Shown: positions 13,806 through 23,570 of the stretch, piece by piece
Numbering within the stretch: the stretch's first letter is position 1
Layout: each line of letters begins with the position of its first letter
NCBI RefSeq assembly: GCF_022539665.2
Contig: NC_081331.1
Location: forward strand, 11,192,638 to 11,256,637
Direction: 5' to 3'
DNA length: 64,000 bases
Source of the DNA: Daphnia carinata
Taxonomy: Eukaryota > Arthropoda > Branchiopoda > Diplostraca > Daphniidae
Made by a program: the position numbers and the translations under genes
The notes under the pieces: model-generated
Seen by the model: only the letters and a program-made list of their open reading frames with translations
The model's database searches: none
What the model was told of the DNA's origin: nothing

Positions 13806-14430
13806 TCTTCGATTACGTCTGCTTCTAAACTTGAGTGAAATGCCATGATGTCGAATCTCAAAATATAAACTTAAGTTTTCAAAACAGGAATGAAAAATCT
13901 GAAAATTAGGCGTGAGCCGCGTAGCTCCGTAACTTATTGTGAAATATTTACTTCCAATCTAATCCTTTACAACACGGCTGCATCTGTTGTACTGTTTCAT
14001 CATTTGACATCAACATTGACGAACAGACCATCAGTCAGGTCTCACCGAATCTCAGTTCAACGAGCAACATTTACGGGGAACTAGGGTAAGTGGCTTTGAT
14101 TCAACCACTAGATTTGATTACAATGATAAGCAGTAAGAATAACACTTGTGGTCGGTATCAGATCAACACATCGTGTGCTTTATTTTAAAATGCACACACG
14201 TATTTTCATATTTGGCTTTCGATTCGACAGCTAACAGAACCCATATGCATCAGAATGAAATGCAATTCGTTCTGCTGATTTCAGCGTTCGTTATACCAAA
14301 TGTCGAAGTGTTATACGTTATGTAGTAAATCCGTTTTTATGTTCCTCTAGTTATACTTGAAATTTTTTGTCTATATGTTATTTATATCTGCCAGATCTGG
14401 GGGATCTGCTTCCTGTTCTATTTTCGTCTA

Positions 14431-16118
14431 ATGGTCCTCAGCAACGAAAATACAGGATTCTCGATGCGTCCCTTGACAAATCTCATAACATCGTCGGAAA
14501 GCAATAACACGTTCGGGGAGAACTTCTCTATAATGCTTCGGTAACCAGTCGATAAATGCCGAAGAGGACATTTCAACTACAAAATTCTATCTTTATAGGT
14601 GGAAGAGAAGTGTGTACAAATTACTTTGGAAACACATGCTAATCTACTTCCTAGTCTACATATCGCTAAGCATTATCGACCAATTCATCCTTCCCGAAAA
14701 CGGGAAAAGGTATTTACCTTCTCAGTTTACAAACGCTCTTCTCTTTCCATATACTCATTTTGGAATTTTCTGCTAAAAGGAATTTCAGAGTTCTGGCCGA
14801 ACATTGTTCTCGCTATTCGGGGAGTATAAATCTGATGGTCATGTTGGGATTTTTTACATCAACAGCCATGCAACGCTTATTCTCCATGCAAACCACAATA
14901 CCTGGCACTGCCAAATCAATTACCACATTCATTTCGTCTTTGAAACCAGACCTGATTGAGGTGAAAACATTCATTTTGGTGATAGCTTTTCAAGTAATTT
15001 TTTCTGGTGCATCCAAAGGGATCGATGATAATCGAGCAATTTACCCGATGGCAGTTACTCGCATGGGTCCTTACTTTTCGTCTCGTCTGTCGACCGCTAC
15101 GTAAAATTTACCCCGATTTTAAGTCTTTGGAAGCTGCAGGTCACTTTGTTAGCTTGCTACAATTCTGTATTGTTCCACTAATTTTTTTCCCTTCATCTAG
15201 GACTATTGACGCCGGAGGAGAGGGGAATTCTGGAAGACCCCAATCAGACAAAGCAAAGTACACCTTGCGTCCTTGTTGTTTTCGATTGTAAGGAACATTA
15301 AAGACATTGCATACCACAATTTTTCATTTGATTTCTTAAAATAAAGGGATGCTGTTGCTGTTAAAGGAAACCTTCATACAAAAACGATACTTCAATGAAA
15401 GCAATTATTTGAAAAATGTGGACGCACTCATGGCATTTAAAAAAAGCTGTGGTAACGTGATTAAATTTGCCATACAGAACATTTCTCCTGCTCTCGTACA
15501 GGTGCAGCCTCTAAGTGAAACCTTTTTTTTCTCATCAACGCAATTTCACGTGTAATTTCACTTATTTAGGCTGTCGTTTTGTCTGTTTACTGTTTTGGAT
15601 GTATTACTGTTATGGCCCGTATGTTTAGCAAGGAAAATGCTCCTATGTCTAGCGCCTTCATTTCCTACGTTCCAGTACTACCAGCCATGCAGGTAGTAGA
15701 TAAAAGGAGGAAGTCTGATTTATGTCAACAGCTAACTAATGTTTATCCCGTCAATGGTTGCAGTTCTTTATTTATTTCGCCTGGCTCTGTTTTGGCAAAG
15801 CTGCGCTAGATCCTTTGGAGATGACGAAGACGATATTGATGTCCCCCAAATGGTCAAACTACATATCGAGGTAAGTAAAGCTGATTGTACATGAGTTTGA
15901 AACTTTATACTTCTTTTTCAAATCAAATCGTTGAATAAAAATACAACAATTTTCTAGAACGCTGAGAGATTAAAAGGTCTTTACGGAATGCATCTCGAGA
16001 AAGTTTTTCCTAACTTGGTAAGCGCTTCGACATAGTTTTCATCTAAAAATTCGTGCTGATAAAAACGTCTGTTCTAACATTACAGCCACAAAAACACTAT
16101 AATTCAACCCCCGTATAA
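14431..16118 (+). pseudogene. Bestrophin-family gene A with a 1-nt frameshift in exon 8
   Basis: Ten exons: 14431-14540, 14599-14709, 14789-14960, 15019-15139, 15201-15287, 15347-15501, 15570-15692, 15764-15870, 15958-16017, 16086-16118. Membrane segments and landmarks match the array at 42-62 kb: WKRSVYKLLW, MLGFFTSTAMQRLF, IPGTAK, FDWMLLLLKE, FKKSCGNVIKFA. Exon 8 is 107 nt where 108 are needed. At about 15811-15815 one T is missing in the codon run for Asp-Pro-Phe-Gly, so the acidic Ca2+-clasp segment that follows (DDEDDID in the other frame) is lost and an early stop is met after the exon 9 junction. Exons 9 and 10 are otherwise intact and end PQKHYNSTPV. All splice sites are intact, so this is either a very young pseudogene or an assembly error in a short homopolymer. 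AATAAA lies at 16349. Confidence 0.85.
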
Positions 16119-17493
16119 GGTAGTTTACGAACTTCAAAGGTGTGGAACAGAATGCCAAATACATCGCAAAAAAATTTGCATTTTTCGTTACTCCAGAAGA
16201 AATTCTCTATACTGTGATCAGCAACCGAACAAAAAAAGCCCACTTTCTCTTTGTAGTTCAAATCTTAAAATATTAAGGCTTCCTTCGAAGCAAAATGCCC
16301 TTCTTGTCTTTTTGTTATTTTTCCTTTACTGGTTGAAAAACATTTATGAATAAACAAGAAATCTGTCGTCTTGTTTTCACCGGTGGAATTTCACGAATGC
16401 AACAGACAAAAATTTAAGTTCGATATACATTTGGTTATCTTAAATGTTGCGGAACCCATTCTTCCATGTATGATGTATCAGAAGGAATCCTTAGCACGAT
16501 TCTGGATCCACAACACACATTACAGCTCTTGGAATGCAATAAAAGTAAAGAAGTGAATGATGAAGTGTTGTTAGTGCCCTCAAACTTAATTTTTGGTTTT
16601 ATACGTTTAATTAAAAAACTATAAGACCCATTGGAAAATGAACTTGATTTCCGTGATTTTCATTCAATTTTGAATCGAAATCATGTATTTCAAGTGATAT
16701 TTAAATTTTGACCAAAAATCAAAAAGTGGGAAGGCTATGGCCTTCCTTCTTTTGTCAAAATCCGCAAAAAATGAAAACCCCTAGAAACCGATAAAGATCA
16801 CACTGCACGACTCAAATCAAACGCTGAATTCGATCGAATGGTTTATTTTCTCGTCAAACCAACTGTTTTTTGCAATAAACGGAAACAAAATGCTGGTATG
16901 GCACATATTTAGGTTTGTTGTTTTTTACGATTTATTAAAAAACTATAAGCCGTAGAAAAAAATAGACGAAAAAATATGTGATTTGCATTTAATTTTGAAG
17001 CTAAATCATGTATTTTTATAGCTATACCTAGATGTTTCGAAAAAAATTAAATAGGCGATAAGGCCGGGCTTATTTTGTCGGGCTTAATTTTTAGTACGGC
17101 AGAAATTCAGTCTTGTAATTTTGACATTAAATTTGATTTAAATTAATCTAAAATAAAGCGTTGATTTCAGGAAAAATATTTGTTTTCTCGTCAAGCCAGC
17201 CGTTTGTGTAATAAATGAAATTAACGCGAATCTGGCGCGCCAGCAATTATCGTCCGGTAGCTCCATATAGCCTTACCACTTTTGTCAACATCGGCCAAAA
17301 ACGGCATCTCTTGAAATTGAAAAAATCACACGACATAATCAGAATTGAACGCTGACTTTGATTAAGTGATTTTTTTTCTCAGCCGATTTTGAAATAAAAG
17401 GAACAACGGGCTTTCGGCGCACCAACTTTATGTTCTGGTTTTTACATTTTTAAAAATAAATGTAAGCCTAATGGAATATGGCAATCCTTTTTA
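16119..17493. repeat. Intergenic, degenerate dispersed repeat copies flanking the palindrome
   Basis: AT-rich. It contains at least three diverged copies of one repeat (about 16610-16900, 16915-17100 and 17255-17420). The copies share a run like TTTGAATCGAAATCATGTATTT, a palindromic AAGGCTATGGCCTTCC core, and TTTTGTCAAAATC followed by CGCTGA-rich text. The same repeat recurs in the same orientation at 22486-23170, on the far side of the palindrome. A palindrome CTGGCGCGCCAG lies near 17230. No coding gene is seen. Confidence 0.65.
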
Positions 17494-17682
17494 TATGGCA
17501 ATCCGTTTTACATAAAAAAAAAAAAAAAATCACACTTTTTTCTCTTTTTTCTACCCGTAGCCATCTACCAGTCGGTTTCGTTATTATAGGCATGTAAGCA
17601 ATTTGAGTTAATTGTATCCCATTAGCAGTTAATTGAGTAGCGTGGCTGGAGAAAAACTCGTGGCTGGAGGAACAATTGAAAA

Positions 17683-18678
17683 ATGGATAAGATAATACAA
17701 CAAAAGGATGGTAAGTATAAAGATTATTATATTGGTTTTCAATTATTAATTATTGTTTATTAGATCAAATTATGAAGCTGCAGGCCCAATTATTGGAACA
17801 ACACAAAATATTGGATAACAGCAATGCTAAGGATGGTAAGGCCTAATACGTAATGATTCTATTTATTTGCTTTTATTCATTTGTGTTTTGTAGCTCAAAT
17901 TTTGAGTCTACAAGCTCAGCTAGGGGAAAAGAACAAATTGGAACGGAACAGTTTCCAAACAGTGAAGGAGGTTTTTCCAAACTCAAACCTAACTGAACGT
18001 GAGGATGAATTGGCATTAGGCCTAAACTTTTCAAATAAGAATTCAAAATAAGTATAGAATTTTAACAAACAATTATTTATTGTTTAGTTATTCAGTCTAC
18101 CACCTGACAGTGTGTTAAAGTTAAATTCTGTTAGTGGTGCACTAAAAGAATTGTTAGTAATAAGTCCATGCAGCGAAGGAAGTGAACAATTGTGGGACCG
18201 TATTTGGGCTGAAAATGGGTGTGGTACGGAAACCCAGAAATAGCACGAGTTCAACATAAAACATGAATTAGGTACTTTTCGGTTTTTTGTCTATCAAAAG
18301 AGTATTTTTAATGCTATTATTTTGCATTCACAGAATTTTAGTGGGGGATCAAGTCAAGTCTCGAAGTGTAACAGGATGGAAGAGTGAGCCTACAGTTGAA
18401 AAACACTGAAAGTGCATTACCATTAAGGTATGAGGTAAAGTAATAGAGTATGCAAATTGTCTAATGAGAAGTACCATCTTGTGTGAATGAATCCTGTGTA
18501 ACAACAATCCTTTATAGTTCTGTTATAGCTAGAAGCCTCAAATAATTCTGCTTCTCTTGCTAAAGAACAACTTGTCCTTTACACTCAGAGTGTTGGTGAA
18601 GCTGGGTACTTAAATGGCCCTAAAGATGTTTCACTTCACTGGCATTGCAGCGATGAACATCATACATGGACTCTTTAG
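17683..18678 (+). pseudogene. Left-arm copy of a small coiled-coil gene, decayed
   Basis: Exons 17683-17710 and 17764-17835, then one starting at 17894, encode an N-terminal coiled coil (repeated MKLQAQLLEQ and LSLQAQLGEK heptad-like units). The following exon (from about 18090) encodes a WDRIWAENGCG-containing block that is shared with the right arm. Two lesions are visible. The third-exon donor is lost by a small deletion near 18026, so reading runs into TAA. An in-frame TAG replaces the TGG seen in the right arm, at about 18241. It retains the tail KDVSLHWHCSDEHHTW that the right arm lacks. The family was not recognised. Confidence 0.6.
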
Positions 18679-19188
18679 GTATGAAAGGAATTTTCTTGAA
18701 AAATTTTTGAATTTATGATGAAGCTTTTCTCCTCCTTTTTGCCAACCATGTCTAATCTACAAAAAAAAAATTATCCAATAGGAAAGGATTTTCAGCATAC
18801 TGGGAACACAACTATCAACAATGCAACATTCTAGGGGTGTTATTTTATCCTTCAAGAGCCTTATACAATGATTTTCATCTACAATTTGTATGGCCTTTCC
18901 CGAGCTTCTGCCAGAAGTTGAATCTATGAGTCATGTAAGTCACATGAGCAACAATTGAGATGCTTAATGGTGTTGTTTTTCTTTTCTCAGTGTAGGTTAA
19001 TAGTAACATTGGATCTGAAAAAATTCTTGGTTGGGGCAAGACACTGAATAAATTGTTGTAATGATTGGATGGATGACATGATATTTCTATACTTCATTCG
19101 GATTCCCGAGACGGTATTTGATATTTAAAAAATTGAAGTGCATATCTGGGCTCCCTTCCTTTCCGTAGCCCCGTTTCCCCTTGACTCG

Positions 19189-19556
19189 TAATAAGCCCGT
19201 AGGGGGTCATGCCCCTACTGTACGGTATATATAAAAACAACATATACCGAGGTTTGGAGGGCTCTGGCCGGAAAGGGGACGTGGGGTGCCGCTTCGTCCG
19301 ATGATGTGTTCACGGAGGGTGACGTGGCTGCCCACAAATCCGAACTAAAGGTTAATCGCTCCTGTAAAAATGTTCCAAATCTTCAGCTCTTCTTCCGGCT
19401 TCTCTTAGCCAATCACCGGGTAATCTCCCCGGTGGGTCAACAAGGCAGTGTCTCCCCCTGCCTGGGTTGACGGCAACTTTTGAAAGGGCTATTGTGCCTT
19501 TTTAAAGTTGCAAAAATAATTGTAATGTGCAGAGAATTGTCAATAAAATTTTTTTT
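19189..19556 (+). ncRNA. Structured 368-bp block, left copy: TATA box, hairpins, AATAAA
   Basis: Reads base-for-base identical to the reverse complement of 20396-20763. In order it shows a hairpin GTAGGGG/CCCCTAC (19199-19218), a TATA-box-like TATATATAAAA (19226-19236), a GC-rich body, a 7-bp hairpin CACCGGG/CCCGGTG with a 7-nt loop (19414-19434), a stem GTCAAC...GTTGAC enclosing AGGCAG/CTGCCT-type pairing (19436-19471), and AATAAA (19542-19547). The longest ATG frame is only about 15 codons. It resembles a miniature polyadenylated transcription unit or an LTR-like U3-R-U5 segment. Calling it an ncRNA is inference. Confidence 0.4.
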
Positions 19557-19810
19557 ATAAAATATTTTTTGCAAAATTCGTTTCTTTCATTGTCTGTATT
19601 CGCTGTGTTCACACGTTACACTTTTTATATTTAGCTTGCTTAATTCACCTTTATTGTTTTTGTCACCTTTGATGGTAAGCATTGTTTCCATTGGTTTATC
19701 GTTTATCTGTAAGTATTATTTATTACACTCTTTGAATTTGAGAGACTCTCTCTTGAGATTCAAGGAACAATCTGGATATTTTATGAAGTAATTTTGTATT
19801 TTGTTTTAAT

Positions 19811-19885
19811 CGTATGGGAACCGATCCCCAGACATTCAGCGTGCAACGCCGATGCTCTAACATTGAGCCACGAGATACATCTAAA
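19811..19885 (-). other. tRNA-like sequence 1 (degenerate, Ala-like UGC loop)
   Basis: On the minus strand: a box A-like GTGGCTCAATGTTAGAGC, an anticodon stem TCGGC/GCTGA closing the loop GTTGCAC (TGC at the anticodon position with T33), then a box B-like GGATCGGTTCC. The T stem and acceptor stem do not pair properly, so it is not a functional tRNA as drawn. It is probably tRNA-derived. Confidence 0.45.
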
Positions 19886-19976
19886 TATTTTATTATCGCA
19901 TATCATATGTTATCGTCTAGGATGTTTATGCAGTCTTTCACAACTATATGTTTATCTTTCTTTTGCTTCCATAAGG

Positions 19977-20045
19977 TTCTTAGCTCTGTGGTAGAGCTTT
20001 TATCTGCGATACCTGTTACCCTGTGTTCAAACCTCAGTAGATGTG
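19977..20045 (+). other. tRNA-like sequence 2 (A and B boxes only)
   Basis: Box A-like TAGCTCTGTGGTAGAGC and, about 40 nt on, a box B-like GTGTTCAAACC that fits the GWTCRANNC consensus. The anticodon arm is poor. It is consistent with a decayed tRNA or a tRNA-derived SINE head. Confidence 0.35.
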
Positions 20046-20163
20046 TAAAAATGAAGTAGAATAATGTAGAAGAGTATATTGCAGAATTGCATTTCAGTTT
20101 TATTCTAAGTGTAAATGCAAGTCCACAAGTGACTAGAAAAAAAAGCCAACTTAAAATCATATG

Positions 20164-20237
20164 ATTCGTGGCTCATTGGTAGAGCATCGGCGAGGTATGC
20201 CGAACATCCAGGGTTCGATCCCTGGATAATAATAGAA
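20164..20237 (+). other. tRNA-like sequence 3 (best preserved Pol III promoter)
   Basis: D arm GGCTCATTGGTAGAGC, anticodon stem TCGGC/GCCGA closing the loop GAGGTAT, and a T arm CCAGGGTTCGATCCCTGG with perfect pairing. Boxes A and B are both intact. The acceptor strands do not pair and T33 is absent, so this is a tRNA-derived sequence and not a tRNA gene. Confidence 0.5.
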
Positions 20238-20395
20238 TGCTTACAGATAAACGATAAACCAATACCCGTCACCTTACCATCAAATGTGACAAAAACAAAT
20301 AAAGCAAAGCCAAAAAAAAAAAATTGATAAATGCAATGTGTGAACAAAGCTAACACAGACAATGAAAGAAACGAATTTTGCAAAAAATATTTTAG

Positions 20396-20763
20396 AAAAA
20401 AAATTTTATTGACAATTCTCTGCACATTACAATTATTTTTGCAACTTTAAAAAGGCACAATAGCCCTTTCAAAAGTTGCCGTCAACCCAGGCAGGGGGAG
20501 ACACTGCCTTGTTGACCCACCGGGGAGATTACCCGGTGATTGGCTAAGAGAAGCCGGAAGAAGAGCTGAAGATTTGGAACATTTTTACAGGAGCGATTAA
20601 CCTTTAGTTCGGATTTGTGGGCAGCCACGTCACCCTCCGTGAACACATCATCGGACGAAGCGGCACCCCACGTCCCCTTTCCGGCCAGAGCCCTCCAAAC
20701 CTCGGTATATGTTGTTTTTATATATACCGTACAGTAGGGGCATGACCCCCTACGGGCTTATTA
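20396..20763 (-). ncRNA. Structured 368-bp block, right (inverted) copy
   Basis: Perfect reverse complement of 19189-19556, with the same promoter-like, hairpin and poly(A)-like signals on the minus strand. Mismatches begin immediately on both sides (T20764 outside, G20395 inside). Confidence 0.4.
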
Positions 20764-21282
20764 TGAGTCAAGGGGAAACAGGGCTTCAGAAAAGAAGGGA
20801 GCCCAGATATGCACTTCAATTTTTTTAATATCAAATACCGTCTGGGGAATCCGAATTAAGTATAGCAATGTCATGTCATCCATCCAATCAATACAATTTA
20901 TTCAGTGTCTTGCCCCAACCAAGAATCTTTTCAGATCCAATGTTACTATTAACCTATATTGAGAAAAGAAAAACAACACCGTTAAACACATCAATTGTTG
21001 ATCATGGAACTTACATGACTCATAGATTCAACTTCTGGTGGAAGCTTGGGAAAGGACATACAAATTGCAGATTAACTTCATTGTATAAGGCTCTTGAATG
21101 ATAAACTAGCACCTGTAGAATGTTGCATTGTTGATAGTTGTGTTCCCAGTACATGAAAATCCTTTCCTATTGGATAAAATTTTTTTTGGTAGATAAGACC
21201 TGGTTGGCAAAAAGGAGGAGAAATTCTTCGTCATAAATTCAAAATTATTTGAAGAAAAATCCTTTCATACCTAAAGAGTCCA

Positions 21283-22278
21283 TGTATGATGTTCATCTCT
21301 GCAATAGCAGCAAAATTAAAACATCTTTAGGGCCATTTAAGTACCCAGTTTCCCCAACACTCTGAACGTAAAGGACAAGTTGTTCTTTAGACAGAGAAGC
21401 AGAATTATTTGAGGCTTCTAGCTGTGACAGAACTATAAAGGATTGCTGTTGTACTGGATTCATTAACACAAGATGGTACTTCTCATTAGGCAATTTGCAT
21501 TACTCTATTAATTTACCTCACACCTTACGGTAATGCACTCTCAGTGTTTTTTCATCTGTAGGCTCACTCTTCCATCCTGTAACACTTCCAGACTTGATTT
21601 GATCCCCGTTAAAATCTGTGAATGCAAAATAATAGCATTAAAAATACTTTTTCGATAGACAAAAAACCGAAAAGTACCTAATCCATGTTTCATGTTGAAC
21701 TTGTGCCATTTCTGGGTTTCTGAACCACACCCATTTTCGGCCCAAATACGTTCCCACAATTGTTCAGTTCCTTCACTGCATGAGCTTATTACTAACGATT
21801 CTTTTAGGGCAGCACTAACAGAATTTAAATTTAACACACTGTCATGTGGTGGACTGAATAACTAAGCAATAAATAACTGTTTTTTAAAATTCTATACTTA
21901 TTTTGAATTCTTATTTGAAAACTTTAGGTACCTGGCTGTGTTCGCCTAATGCCAACTCATCCTCACGTTCAGTTAGAGATGAGTTTTGAAAAACCTCCTT
22001 CACTGTTTGGAAACTGTTCCGTTCCAATTTGTTCTTTTCCCCTAGCTGAGCTTGAAGACTCAAAATTTGAGCTACAAAACACGAATGAATAAAAGCAAAT
22101 AAATAGAATCATTACGTGTTCGGCCTACGATCCTTAGCTTTGTTATCTAATATTTTGTGTTGTTCCAATAACTGGGCCTGCAGCTTCATAATTTGATCTA
22201 ATAAACAATAATTAATAATTGAAAACCAATATAATAATGTTTATACTTACCATTTTTTTGTTTTATTATCTTATCCAT
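21283..22278 (-). CDS. Right-arm copy of the coiled-coil gene, more intact, function unknown
   Basis: The minus-strand start is at 22278. Exons run 22278-22251, 22197 to about 22129, 22071-21932, and from 21861 onward, with further short exons down to about 21290. The deduced protein has an N-terminal coiled coil rich in Gln and Leu, then a globular block with EQLWERIWAENGCG and QKWHKFNMKHGL. After a phase-1 intron comes SGSVTGWKSEPTDEK, then LEASNNSASLSKEQL. The reading frame is open through the positions that are broken in the left arm, although the exon 2 donor has drifted (GTAGGC). The last exon differs from the left copy. No domain family was recognised. It could be a host gene captured by the repeat or a mobile-element accessory gene. 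Confidence 0.45.
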
Positions 22279-22485
22279 TTTTCAATTGTTCCTCCAGCCA
22301 CGCGTTGTTCTCCAGCCACGCTACTCAATTAACTGCTAATGGGATACAATTAACTGAAATTACTTACATGCCTGTAATAACGAAACCGACTGATAGATGG
22401 CTACGGGTAGAAAAAAGAGAAAAAAGTGCGTTTTTTTTTTTTTCCGCCATTTTTTTTTTTTTTTTATGTAAAACGGATTGCCATA

Positions 22486-23570
22486 AAAAACGACATCTCT
22501 TGGAATTCGACAAAAATCCCAGAGTATAATCAAAATTTGACGCTGATTTCGATTCAGTGATTGGTTTTCTCATTAGAGCAGCCGTTGCAAAAATAGTTAG
22601 AAAACAAGATATATTTCTGCTGCATCACGCTAGCGCTGTAGCGTACTGGCGCGCTAGCATGGCGATACATATTCGATGTATTTCAAAAACAATTGACTTA
22701 ATGAAAAAAATAGCAATTTTCCCACAATTAGCATTCAATTTTGCGTATATCCTGTAGTATTCAATCAACTCTGATGAGTTTCAGTTTTTGCAGAAAAAAA
22801 ATTTTAAGTCCGACTAAATAATAAGCCCGACTAAATAATAAGCCCAATTTTTTTTTATTTTTTCGTTTTTTACGTTTATTTTAGAAATCATGAGGCCAAT
22901 TGGAAAATAAATTTGATTTTCGTAACCAGCACTCAATTCTCAATCGAAATCGTGTATTTTAAGTGAAATTTAGATTTTGGCCAAAAATGAAAAAGTGAGA
23001 AGGCTATAGCCTTCCTACTTTTGTCAAAATCGGACAAAAAAGACATGTCTTGAAATTCGACGAAAATCGCACAGTGTAATGAAAATTGAATGCTGATTAC
23101 TATTCAGCTATTGGTTTTTTCATTAAACCAACCATTTAAAAAATAAAATAAAATAAAGAGATGTTAGCAACCCAACAAACCCACCAAAAACTCGAGCTTA
23201 TTTTGTCGGACTTATTTTTTGAAAATAATCCATGAAAAACGATAAAGTTCCTCATTTCAATATTTTCAAGATAAAGGTCTTTCATATTTGCGACTTTACG
23301 ACAGATCATTCTTCAAACCCATACTATCATCGTTGCAACGGAAGCGAATGATCTTGATACCGGTTCCGCTGCTTATTTTGTTTGAAGGTGTCGTAGACTT
23401 CAAATAATTAATAACTTTAGGCCTATTGTAGATTTATTTTGAACACAAACACTTTTTCTTACCAAGTAGAAAGTACGTATTACGAAGAGATTTCAAGGCC
23501 GAAATAGGAAATAATGGTATCTAATAATATATACGTAGAGCAATACGTTTTCGGGAGGGGTTTTTTTCAA
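22486..23570. repeat. Right flank of the palindrome: diverged repeats, no gene
   Basis: Holds further copies of the repeat seen at 16600-17420, in the same orientation, including AAGGCTATAGCCTTCC near 23003. A short tandem run GACTAAATAATAAGCCC is repeated near 22808-22848. GAGCTTATTTTGTCGGACTT near 23200 has a cousin near 17066. 23270-23570 is unremarkable and leads into the 3' end of the minus-strand gene at 23571. Confidence 0.6.

Larger units (their letters stand above)
17494..22485. repeat. About 5-kb inverted repeat (near-palindrome), arms about 2.2 kb, loop about 0.5 kb
   Basis: The outer ends match as ATGGCAATCCGTTTTACAT (17495-17513) against its reverse complement (22466-22484). The inner ends match as GGTTTATCGTTTATCTGTAAG (left about 19693-19713) against its complement (right about 20240-20262). 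Between these, every landmark of the left arm recurs reverse-complemented in the right arm: the ATGGATAAGATAATA start, the coiled-coil exons, the structured block at 19189-19556, and the AATATTTTTTGCAAAATTCG run. Identity by eye is roughly 88-90 percent in the coding part and 100 percent in one 368-bp block. Origin could be an inverted duplication or a foldback or DIRS-like mobile element. No transposase or recombinase reading frame is visible. Confidence 0.85.

Noticed and set aside
13890-14084. Open frame between syntaxin-8 and bestrophin A
   Set aside because: No domain. Bestrophin A has a coherent first exon at 14431 that leaves no role for it.
19200-19500. Resemblance of the GGCAGGGGGAGACA segment to U1 snRNA
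   Set aside because: Only a short string matches. The ACTTACCTG 5' end, Sm site and remaining U1 stems are absent.
20164-20237. Calling 20164-20237 a functional tRNA gene
   Set aside because: Acceptor strands do not pair and T33 is absent. It is kept as tRNA-like only.
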